The notes beneath the pieces were generated by a model. The model was not told the origin of the DNA, ran no database searches, and saw only the letters and a program-made list of their open reading frames with translations. This document shows, in pieces, positions 11,419 to 23,600 of a stretch of 64,000 nucleotides of DNA (the first letter of the stretch is position 1; every line of letters starts with the position of its first letter). This DNA is from Lineus longissimus. Its lineage: Eukaryota; Nemertea; Pilidiophora; Heteronemertea; Lineidae. The DNA lies in contig NC_088315.1 of NCBI RefSeq assembly GCF_910592395.1, positions 20,535,219 through 20,599,218 of the forward strand, read 5' to 3'. The position numbers and the translations under genes are program-made.

Positions 11419-14400
11419 CAGGTCATCAAATTAGAGTGAAATACATCTTCACTGATTTTAGACAATGTTGTCATGCTCTTCCCATCACTAAACAGACATG
11501 ATACAAACTTACACTAAACCTTATTCCAACTTACTTTGATTGAAACTCATGTACATTCTGTGTACAGAATGTTTAGCTTTGTCCAATCAATGTAATTTGA
11601 AATAGAATATATATATGAATATATACAGATTAACCCCCTCCCGCCAGAAAAGCAAAGCAGAAATTGCACAACTCTTCAAATGATCTAGTTTACAAATGAC
11701 ATGGAAAGCAATTGTTCGATTTATGCAGATTTTTAAACGATTCACAAATTTTCAGACTAAATGCAGCAAAATGCAACCATAGGGTGATAATCGGCCTGTT
11801 TGCTGCTTGGGTGGTCCCTTTAAGAGTTTCACCCTCCTCAAAGGGTTAATAATTAAAGGGACTATTACATGAGATGACCATTGACATGTTAAAGCGATTC
11901 ATGAAAATACAGGGTGAGCGTTAAAGGGAGCTTACTTAGTCTGATCATGTGACAAGTAATTAAAACAATTATTCCTAACGAAAACATATGTTCATTATAA
12001 AATGTTCTCAAATACTGTTCTAAGAGCTTATATACAAAACAGAGTGGAATATATGAATATATTTATGATAATAACTTATGTATTTTGGAAATTTACAATT
12101 CTGGAATTATGGTGAAATTGTTCATTTTCATTACCGTCTTGCTCAATTTCAGAATTAACCAGTTTTCAAATTACAATATATACAACAAACTGACGTTGAC
12201 GATTTTTAGGTTAGCAATGCTAACACATCGATACCTGATCAAATGAAGCTATTGTCATTTCCACTCCAACCTTCGAATGTTTGTGATTAGTTTTCTGTGA
12301 CTAACTGTATGAACTTACAGTGCTGTCCAACAGTTACCAGTCATGAACTTCACTGTTGACCACATACAAAGTGTACAATATTTTTGCAGGTCGGAGTGAA
12401 AATGATGAAAGTCACATCGAAATTGATGTTGACGATGGAAGGGTCATTACAACATGAAGATCACGTCCACAGGACAGATGTTAGAACGATTCGTTAACAT
12501 GAAAATACTGCTTCGAAATGTCACACTGCATTCATGTACAAGGCATACTACACCTATATTGCTAAAAACGCTATTAGCAACTCTCAGATTGTCACATTCA
12601 AAAGTTAGGAGACGCCCAAAACTATCAGGACTGGCGCCTCCTAGCGAATGAAATGCAGATGATACATCAGATGCGTCCTCTACAAACGTTCTTGAATCTG
12701 AACCCGGCTTCATCAAAGCCTTGTCTCAACCCATCCTCCCATCAAAGGCTGTTGGATTTCTCGTTACACAAAGTGTATTAAGAGACGTGCCTGGTCAAAA
12801 GGCCTGTTATAGGAGGATGTTAAAACCCTGGTTTGAGGCACTACCCAGCCAAAACATGTTCAGAGCTCTGTCAACTGTTCACCTGTGTTTAGTAAAATGG
12901 ATGAAGTATCCTTCCATTGAAAGGTGTATAGAATGGTCTAGCCAAAAAGATGTTTCTTGTAAGAATATCAGGCACCCAGTCAAACAATACCAAGTTCCTT
13001 ACTGTGCACATAAGCTGCCTGGAGGCTGTCACTTTAACCCCCTAGCTCCTGTCAATAATCCCCCTTTAACCCTCACATGACCTGTTTTTGTGTGCCATGA
13101 TATTACATGGAACGTTAATCCATAACTCATTCCATCTTTTCACGACTTTGAGACAAAACAAATCATATCGAAAAATTACACATTCAAGCTAAATTGTCAC
13201 CTGCTATTCTCTATAAATAACGCACAGAGCTGAATATGTACAGACATATAAATGCAGATCAATCGCTAACGACCCCTACAGTCTCAAACTGTGATTATGG
13301 AGCTTTCAATGCGGACGACACAGAGTGACCCCTATATTCTGACATGGCAACTTTAAAGTTTCACGACACTTCGACCGAGTCTACAAGCACAACATCAGCT
13401 TACCAGGAAAGTACAAAAATAGCAATCTGTCGGTTTGTCATTTTTGTTTTTCTTTGCCGAATAGATAAATTTCTCACCAGATGCAAAAATCCCCCCCTTT
13501 CTCGTGAAATGAACCTTATGTTAGCAGATGTCAACTAATTATGAAGTTTAAACCAACAGTAGAGGATGACTCAAGGTTTGCTGTAAGATCCGTTTAGGGC
13601 CACAATTGTTTCATAAACACCGACAACCTGCTGACATGATATTCTATATCCCGTGAAAACAAAATAAGTCCACAACCCCACCAGAGTTTTATACACATAA
13701 ATGTACTGATTTGTACTGAAATGTACATAAAACTCCATGAAAATGAGGCTGAAATGGACTCCTAACGGTTATCATTTTTCAAACAGGCATGAAAATCGAG
13801 ACATTCTTGAGGAAAATTTCTCGCCGACTAAACGAAAGTAAACCCACGTCTTCAGGTGAAGTTTCACGAAATTCTGACTAGACATCTGTTGAAATGTTCC
13901 CTTTCTTTCCACATCCGTAAGAACATCCGCATCCATTATGAATCAACGTTTCCGCCCGAAAGAGCCCTCTAGTGATGAATTGTCAAGCTGGGATGTGGCC
14001 TAAACGCGACATCGAGTTTAATCACAGAACATTTATGTCATGACGAATGATGAATTTATGATCGATTGAATACCATTTTTAACTGGTGGCACACTAGCGC
14101 CACCTATTATTAACATGAACAGTAATAATTAGACGATATAGACAAGAATATTTACAGCCTCAATCTTAATTTAATGCACCAATGATAAAAAATACAGAGG
14201 TGAATCCAGAGTTGTAAGAACGCGCGATGAAATAATCACTCGAAAACGCTTCAAATTATCTGTTTGAGTGTTTTTTGTGAGAAAACTGGAGCTCAATACG
14301 GAAATAATTAGAGAAGTATCTAAATATATGTCCAGGTATGTTTACATTTGCTCAGAGTAACTAATATGCTTCTCATAATGTCAGTTTTTCTTGCTTTTCT

Positions 14401-14466
14401 CATTAAGTTGACTTTTTACAATTTTTTTTTTCTCAGCATGTTTTTCTACAAAAAATTCATCTTTAG

Positions 14467-14472
14467 TTTATT
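14467..14472 (-). promoter_or_regulatory. AATAAA polyadenylation signal for ephrin gene
   Basis: AATAAA on the minus strand, 58 bases after the ephrin stop codon. It would give a short 3' UTR. A more distal signal could also be used. Confidence 0.55.
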
Positions 14473-14529
14473 TCATCACTTTCACTCCCCTGGATTCACC
14501 CGTGCTCCCTCTAGTGTCCACACTTAACA

Positions 14530-14666
14530 CTATCTGTGTAATGTCCGCAGCCACGAAAGTAGTCCGAATATTAATGAGCACATAAGTAGAATATTTGAAA
14601 GTCTTTCTTCTCCGTGTGATGCTGCCCCGATCTGGGCCTGGTGTGGGACTTCGTTGCCATTCACTG
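14530..14666 (-). CDS. Ephrin terminal exon (hydrophobic tail, stop)
   Basis: 137 bases after acceptor ttttcttcttttcag. The phase-1 reading gives PVNGNEVPHQAQIGAASHG then RLSNILLMCSLIFGLLSWLR and TLHR, stop TAG. A longer open frame in another phase (WQRSPTPGPDRG...) ends without a hydrophobic tail and is out of phase with the upstream exon, so it is rejected. Confidence 0.85.
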
Positions 14667-17600
14667 CTGAAAAGAAGAAAAGTTGCAGTCATTTCATCGC
14701 AGGGAAAACAAAATGTTAACTTTTAAAACTTCTTAGATGATAAAGCTAAATATCAGTGCAGTTCCCACAGCAATTTTCGTTGTTAAACAGCAATTTACTT
14801 CTCAATCAGGAAAATAATTACCAATTGCTTTAAAAATTAGTTCAATTTACTTAAGCTTTTTTTCAAATTCCTGCACTATGAGTTATTATACTATTTATAC
14901 AGTTCTTTTCAATTTGCCCTGGGAGTTCTGCACCACCCATCAGGTACAAAATCAACCCTGGTGTCAAAATACGGAAACGTATCGTCCCTATTTCTCAAAA
15001 CTCATCAGCGGCCCATCAGTGTTATCTATCTTGATTACACCTGACGGTTTCTTCAGACAGAGAAAGATATCAGCCCGCCGCCTCTGATTAACTCTAATTA
15101 GCTTTACTCATCAAGGTATGGAGGGCTTTTAATGAGTGTAGTTGGCAAACGCTGGTAACACCTCAACCTTTCAAGGGGGCAGATCGGTGGACGGACAAGC
15201 CCACAATGGCTGTTGAGTGGAGTTGGAACTGAAATCGACACTGTTTCCTTCTTTATAGGAAATGTTTCAAACATTCATTATCCTAATTTCAGCTAAGAAA
15301 ACACCCTTGCCCCCCCCCCCAACCTTTTTTAATATTTTGCGAAAATGGGATGAGAATTACCCTGAGTACGATTTAGCTCGTGTTACATTTCTGAGGAAGA
15401 ATACGCTATTATTTGTCCGCCATTGTGGCACAGGAGGTAGGCGCTAACATCGGATCATTTTCGCGAGCGTACTGCAGGAAGTCGTAACTGACACCTCGTG
15501 CGCTAATGAACACAGATCAGATACTCAAGAGAAAGTGATCCTGCACTCGCTTTGACACCATACTAACTTGGTGGATAATCACATACATTACGCCTTCTCA
15601 TCTGTTACAAATGCTTGGAGATTTTGTCAAACATTTGATGAAGTCAACTTCAAAACTACTCAAGCTTAAGTTGGCTACCAATGCTGCTGTATCTGGTTAA
15701 GAAACTGTACACAATGATTCACCAACTCAGCCTGACATCAACTGCGTTCAACACCCCACCTGTCATAGCTAAAGTTACAGCAGCTCAATGTTTCCTCTGG
15801 TAAAAACTAAATAGCTTTCCGAGAGAATATCTATTAGCCCTAGATACACTTTAGCAAAGTGAGTTCCTTTTGGAGAAGGGCAGGAAGATAAGATTTTAGA
15901 TTAGCAGTCCGTATGGTAAGACTTTGAGCTAACTAAGCCAACAAGCAGAGCCCAGCAGATCCGGACTAATCTGGACAAGAGGTATGGATTTCATTTCAGT
16001 TTCTAGTTTCAAAGTGTGAAAGACAATTAGCTCATTTCCTTTAATAGGTAGAGTTGACATTCAATCCTGTACACCTCTTGTACACACTGTATGCTGTGCA
16101 ACTCTCCATTCTACAACCAAGTCACAAATAAAACCGACTCTGACTTACGATCTGGCTTATATTTGTCCGTTTTATCCACCATCTTCGGCGTTGATCGTGG
16201 AGGTTCTTTTGTTGGAAACGTGCTATCTATGAGATTAGACCAATCGGCTTCTGTTGTTGTGGTCGTTTTTGACTTTATCGTAGCTTTATTCGAGATATGT
16301 GGTTTTGTGGCTGAAATAGGAAAATGGAGCAATATAATCAATCATCATTAAACATGGTGCTTAGTTTACAAACGTTTTCTCGTTCCAACGCCCGAGTAGG
16401 TCTTACCGGGCATATGAAACATCGGACATGCTGTTGAACTGAGCAATCATCTCTAGACCAATCAGCATGCCCATCATGTCACATGACATGGCAGGCACGA
16501 ACGATCACCCATAATGCACCTTGGCGTCTTTTTAAGATTACGATCACCTCAGGTTTTTCAGATTTTTTCACCCCCAAAATAACAACAAGAAGATCACAAA
16601 TCCTTTTTATATGAGAGCGCTATTATCAGGGTTCGTCACCTGATCAGATACGACATAATCAGCTAAGAGCTTCATAATGTGATTGGCCAAGATAACATGG
16701 ACCCAGGGTGCACTTTGACGGCCATATCTGGTGGCCGGCACAAAAAATCAATCTTGGATTGTCTTGGTATAGAAGTGTGTAGAAATACTTACTGGATGAA
16801 TCTGGTATCACTTTTATAATCAATTTCATATTTTTCTCCTTGCATGCACCATGATTACGGTTATATATGTCTTCTTTTGGACCCACAGACGTGGCTGAAA
16901 AAGGTCAAAGATCAAATGAGGAACGTTGGACTACATACTCTATCTTCACCACTACAAAACAAGTCAAGATAATCATTTTCCAAGTAATACTTAGGTTGTT
17001 TGTTAAGTTTTCTTTTTCTTGTAATCACGGACTTTTGCAACGCGATCAAGTTTCACGTTGATCACCTTCGATCACCTTCGATCACCTGGCCAACAAACCC
17101 AGCACAATCCTCCTTTGACATCTTCAAATCAGCGCCACCTGTGAGAGAAGTTGGAACAAATTGTCCAGACTTTGTATCCAGTCCCACAAGCTCATGAACG
17201 GAGACTGTTGTGAGTTTGGTATGCGTATGATCTTTTCTTTTGATTTGTTTCAATTTCTGCTGACGGTAGCGCTGACTTGAAGTCCTTCAAGGTCAGGAGA
17301 ACCCAATGCATGGACAACATTTAATCTCTGCTGATGGCAGCGCTGACTTGAAGTCCTTCAAGGTGAGGAGAACCCAATGCATGGACAACATTCAATCTCT
17401 GCTGACGGCAGCGCTGACTTGAAGTCCTTCAAGTCAGGAGAACCCAATGCATGGACAACATTCAATCTCTGCTGACGGCAGCGCTGACTTGAAGTCCTTC
17501 AAGGTCAGGAGAACCCAATGCATGGACAACATTTAACTTTCCTGGTCTCACAGAGCCAATCAAGAATATACGAAAACACAGACTTATTGAAAACCTCAAA

Positions 17601-20600
17601 ATATTTTGCAGGCAACAATCTAATGAATCTTAAACCCCTGTACAGGTAATTATCAAATTAGTCATTATTTTCAAATTGATTTCAGCAAGAACTGAACAGG
17701 AGTGATTTTGACACCACTATTCTTTCATTTCAGGTTGAGTAGGGACCCATTACGTATGATCATCTTATCCGAACTTGGCAGCTCCGTATGAGACCTTGTG
17801 TTGTTACTTACTTAAAAAATAATACTCTTTTCCTACTTGAAACTCTAAAGCACCTGGGATGGCATGAAATGACTCGATTAACATAGTATACTGTCTCGGG
17901 TGAGTTATCGTGCGTTTACTACACCTTAGTAACGAAGATATCGCCGATCGCGAACCGCCTAATATACACATATCGTATTCAATTTTTTCAACCTGTAAAA
18001 TCAGACAGATCGAGAATTAAGAAATTTGAAAGATACCTTGTCGTTCTTCGGTTACCATGGAAACGCGCCATTGGCAAGTGCTGGTTTTAAGGTGACAGTC
18101 GAAAAGAATGGGAGAGTTTTTGAACCAGAATATTATAATGATATGGACCAAGGTTTCCATAGGAGTTTTGGTGGTACCATTTCAATTTGGATGACACCAT
18201 TATTTGGGAGATACAATTTTGTGATATGGGTGGTACCATTTGTAAAGGACTGCACCACGCATTATTTGATTTCCATGCAACAGATTCTGTTGTCATGGTT
18301 ACCAGCACTTGACCTTGACCTGTCTCCTTTGACCTTGACCTTTGCGTAGTCCTGTAGACAAGTATGGAGTTGCGCTGTCTGAAATTGATGCATGTCATTC
18401 ATGGGTGGTTGCCAAGATGTCACCAATGTTGGAGAGGGAAAGTGTTTTGATTGGTGTAGAGAATTTGAATTGATGAGAAATGGTGAAAAAGGAAGGAAAT
18501 TCAAATTTTAGAATGACAAAGATGAATAAGAATGCATCAAAATATGAAAAATTTCAAACATCGCAAAAACCATGAAATGTCCAACGACCTCCCGGCACTC
18601 TGTCCGCCATTTTGAAAAGAGATTATAGAACTTACTGATGAAGTACTGGCTTTCTCCGATGGGAAACTCAAGACTATCGGGGATCGGAGAGAAAGGCATG
18701 ATGAGAATTGTGCTTTGTTTCCGTCGTGTAGGTCTGTCACATTTGAGGAGCATTTTGGAGCGTGATCGCGTGTCGCCAATTTGACAGTTTTCGTAAGCCG
18801 ACTTATTGACCTGTGTGAGACAGTAAAACATGCAGCATGCTGAGAGTTGTATATGTAAATTTGTATGAATATTCATAAGGTATTCATGAATATGCAAATT
18901 ATATACGGTTGCTGCATAGGGAAAAAAAATCATCAGTGTTCTATGTTGAGAAAAGTTTTTGTGTTTGTTAATATTTTGTGCAGATCGGACAAGGGACAAG
19001 GACATAACTTACAAGGGGTGCTGTTTCTACTAAAGCAACTATGAACATAGTATTTCCCAAAAGTGTTACTTATTTCAATTATCTTACAATAAAAAGACTA
19101 AACAGAACCTTTTAACTTAATAGGCCTAAAAGAATTTTGATGGATATTTAAACATGAAAAAATATTATTTTAAGATTTCGATTTGAACACATGTGACAAT
19201 AATATGTCAAGCCTGCCAGTTTCAAAATGATTTCCGTTTTTAAACTATTTAGTAGAAATAAGATACACCAGTGAGTGATGACCTATTTTGTCACACTATT
19301 GGTAACTTTTTGCCATTTAAATGTCCAAATGCAGATGACAAGTCCTTTTTTATTCGAAAAATAAAAATTGAAAAGTTTAAAATATGAAAATGTTCAAGCC
19401 CCCCCCCTCCATGTATGATTGCTGAGAAAGATAGGTTAAAGTCTAAAAGCTTTCTACTGTACACAACAAAACGAAACGTTTTCAGTCAAACTGATTTCAA
19501 AGCAAAAAAACATTGGTCATTTTATCCGGCAACCTAATCTGTCTGCATATCATTATCTTTGTCTTTCCTACCGTCAACTAAAAATCAAGTTTGCTGATAT
19601 AATTACTTCAGCAGCATGAAGACAACGAGAATTTCCCCGAGGTGGTTCAGGACCATTATCTTCTGGATCACCCCAGGCAAAACGGCCAATTACTAATCAC
19701 TAAGTTTATGAAATCGACAAGCCTATTCTTCTACCAAACAATGACCGGTGATTCATCCTAACAGTTCTTCACACCTTGGACAATTGCTAGTAACGGTATA
19801 AAATCCACTCATTATTTTTAGTAACAATGGCTGTGTTTTGCTTCAAAGATCATGTTAACCCACTCAGGCTCATAATACCCTTGACACAAAAATGTCACCA
19901 GATACTTAAAATGTTTAGTCCAACTGTTTTACTTGCCAAAAATGTACCATATTACTTTAGAGTTACTTCCAACTTCAAAAGTTACTTCTAACTTCCAAGT
20001 AAAAACTTTTTGCTGTTGTAGAAGATGACACCATATTATATAATCAATATTCTGTAACTGGTTAGGTCAATATCAAATTCCCGATAGTTTAACAACATTT
20101 ATAAATTTTCAGCTCCAAAATTAATCGAAAGCTTTTGAAAAAAATAAATACACATATATTTTTTTGAAAATATAGCTGAAACTTCCAAATATGAAATAAG
20201 CAACAAGTTATTTACTACAAAGATGCGTTTTGAAAGAAATCATTTTTTGCTACACAGATAAAAAAATCCTAGAAGACGGGACATAGTTATAAAAGCACAG
20301 GACATAGAACACTGAAGGCACGAACTACACAAAAAACGGGTTAAAAAACTGGTCAATCTTTTGTTTATAAACTGCAAACGTCATATTATGTTGCACTCTG
20401 TATGAAATGATGGTGTACGGAGTCTTATCTATGAGGGGAGCGTGCAGGAAGGACAGGAAGCTGGCACACCTGTTCCACTTTTAACAAAAAGGTCGAAATT
20501 ATCAACAAAATCAGTATTTAGGACAGATTGTGAGTCTTGTCAATTTTTTTCAGATCTTACTAAATATTCTCAACCAAATTGAATTAAATTTGAAGTGCAA

Positions 20601-23600
20601 CTTATTTTAGGATCCAATGACTAAAATAGAAATGCAGTTATACACAATGCCAAATAATTTTGCCCGCATTAGAATTACTATTTTAGAAGTTATTTCCCCA
20701 AATAAATTGATTTATATTTCTATGCAAAGTTACTAGCTAACACTATGTCACTACAATATATCTATTGATTACATAACGTCCATTATACTAAGACAAAAAC
20801 GACACTAACTACTTTTAACTAATACTGCTGCATGTTTTAAAATCACAGGTCCAATAATATTAGTAGTCGTTATCAACTATCATCATGGGAAGTTTGCAGG
20901 TATTTCGTTCATTGAATAGATGTGTTCTCAAGTTAGCGTATGGTGTGGTAAAATCAAGGTCAACTGACGCATCATATAGTTTCTGTGGCCAAGAAGTATA
21001 AAAGTCAAATATAAGAATTCTATATCAACTGCTGTTGTATCAAAGATTTTCATGCAAATTTCAATATTTTACTTTTTTGACAAAAATTGACAGATTTAAC
21101 TTTTTTGCCCAAAATTACAGATTTTTCCTTTTTTGGAATTTTTTTTTTACAGATTTTACTATTTTTGACAAAAATTGACAGATTTTACTTTTTTGGCCAA
21201 AAAAGGCAGATTCTACTTTTCTGACAAAAATCAAAAAGTCACTTTTTCCCCTTTGACTTGTTTACCATGTTTTGTTTATTTTGATGTATTTGGGATCATG
21301 TGGAACAGAGAAGCATGCTGGAGGAGTATGTCATAGCGGAGGGACAGAGAGAGGAAGCGGGAGGGAGAGGAGGTAGGATTGGAAGGTCAAAGGTCAAGGA
21401 CAGAGTGACGGGAGTCCGGATGGATGGTCAGGACTCGTTATAAGCCAGGAGAGGTCTACGCTTGGCAGTTACCATGGTAACCAATATATATTATGATTAA
21501 ACATTCAAAACATGAAATTGTAACGAGGTGAGCAATGGAATCTGGGTGAGGTCAGAATCATGTTTGATTACAATACAAGGCCACTTAAGTTTGCTGAAAC
21601 AAGCTAAGCTCATGATTATATCAAGAACCTTTTTATGGGAAACACTGTAAGTTGAGTCAAAAAAGCATCATTTTCAGATTATGCTGTGAAAATCTCCCAT
21701 GATGGATTTTTTACCGGAGAAAAACAAATCATGATCCGTCGACGATTTTTTAGTGATTTCTAATAACAGACTATACGATAATGAGTAATTTCTATTTCAA
21801 GACTGATATTGACCGCACCCAGATGTCAATCAAACAATTTATCAAAACGATCACAGATCTATGAAAATTATGGATGAAAATGCAAAATACCCCAAAAGCC
21901 TTTCAACCCGTTCTCAAAATTCAGAATCCAAGATGCTGTCATCGCCATCAAATGCGTGTCTGCAGTGTCTTGAATGAAGAAACCGCTTTCCTTCAGAGTT
22001 TAAAGGTCATATGAGAGCATGTTTTGAACATCAGACCTCACTCGACATCAGCAGTTATCACCTTTATGTGGAGACAGGCCTTTAATGATGTGGTAACTAT
22101 GCCAGACTGAGATCGGATAGTAAGGCTTGTGGTTGGTAAGCTTATAGTGATGAAGTGATGAAAGGAAGAACGAGAATGCAAAGAAAAGTGCTGGTTTTCC
22201 TTCCATGACGGACGGGAGGGGGGGGGTACTCTGTCAATTTCGTTTCGGGTATGGTTCTTATTTGTAAAGAAATGCTTGAACTTTCTCATATCAAAATTTG
22301 GTTGGTTGATCAAAATCACCCAGTTATTGTCGCTCAAAAAGTGAATATTGAGCTCAGAGAGAGTATTGGGAACTGTCAAGTAGGAGGAAACCGCTGTTCC
22401 CAGGGAAAGCTCTGATTGTGAATCAACCCTTGATTTCAGCAATAAGGCAGGTGCTGTAGCACAGATAACCCACTGAGGTGATCTACTACCTTGACAAACC
22501 AGGCTCCAAGATCATCAAGTCCATTTGCCCCGTTATAAAGGCGGGGATTCCACTAATGAGGGTTAGATGTCAATCCGCGGGAAAAGGGTGTCAATAAAAG
22601 GAAAACCAGCGGCAAAATAGGAAAACTGCGTAAGAAATTCATAATGACGCAAACAAGATGATTGCAAAATGTTAGCGAAATGAACAAAACTCTGCACAGA
22701 GGTGACATTTTATGATTTTTTAACACTTGAGCTCAATTTAAGTTTCCACGTGAAACGGCCCTTCAGACACTTCCAGGAAATCCGCCAACAACTTTCATCA
22801 CCACGATTATTACTTTTTATCGAATGCTATTCCGGATATTAAAGATCAAATTATTTCACTCTTTTATCAACAAGCACATGACTGTTGTTGATTAAATCAG
22901 TTCTCACACAATTAGGTGACAACTTTAATGAATTTCCTCGTAATTGACCTCTCTCAACGAGGTCTTCCCCCACTCAACTAAACTCTTGAAAATACTATTT
23001 CCGCACTTTTTTAATTACTTTATTTCAGTGATCTAGACTTTGTACTTTTCACTTTTAACCCTTTGAAGACCGAGTCAAAGTTTCTCGATGGACCATCATC
23101 CTGTCCAGGGGGATATGATACTGCTCATTGCTTACGGTTCAACAAACTATGACTAGGTGGCATCTCATGAGCCAAACAGTGGCTCGGCCAATAGCCCAGT
23201 AGACTTTATTTGTTTCCATCTCGGGCTATAGCTAATTAAGGTATGATAACCCTCAGTTCTCTTCTACCAGAATGAAAATAGGTCAATTTATCAACAAAAA
23301 CAAAAAGTTATAATGTCACGTCCATGCAGAGTGAAGAGCAAAATATCATGACAAAATTAGAAAAAAATATAAACAATAAATCAATATTTATCCATAATTG
23401 CATGAAAATGACTGACAACACTGACTCATTATAACATGAAATAACATGATGATTGTCATACAAAGTCAGTGCATAAGATTGTCTTTTTCAGCAGTTAGAG
23501 AGATTGCTCCAAAACTTTCTTAACCTAAAATTCTACAAATCTACCGACATTTGAGTGTGGGGCAGCTACTTTTTTCTAAAGCTTGAAATCTGATAGTTGT

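Larger units (their letters stand above)
8704..14466. other. Intergenic region between SR gene and ephrin 3' end
   Basis: No supported gene. It contains a duplicated E-box/CRE module (9776-9820), a 30-bp minisatellite (10874-11088) and a two-copy 108-bp repeat (11201-11418). The longest open frames lack splice sites and protein-like composition. Confidence 0.5.

Noticed and set aside
14468-14692. 74-residue minus-strand frame over the last ephrin exon
   Set aside because: It uses a frame out of phase with the upstream exon. The phase-1 reading gives the hydrophobic tail and an earlier stop.
17062-17253. Protein-like minus-strand open segment between two ephrin exons
   Set aside because: Direct joining of the flanking ephrin exons is in phase and gives the expected ephrin sequence. 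This segment needs a different phase at its acceptor and adds nothing ephrin-like.
22038-22442. 134-residue minus-strand open frame in an ephrin intron
   Set aside because: No recognisable domain, no good flanking splice sites, composition like translated intron.
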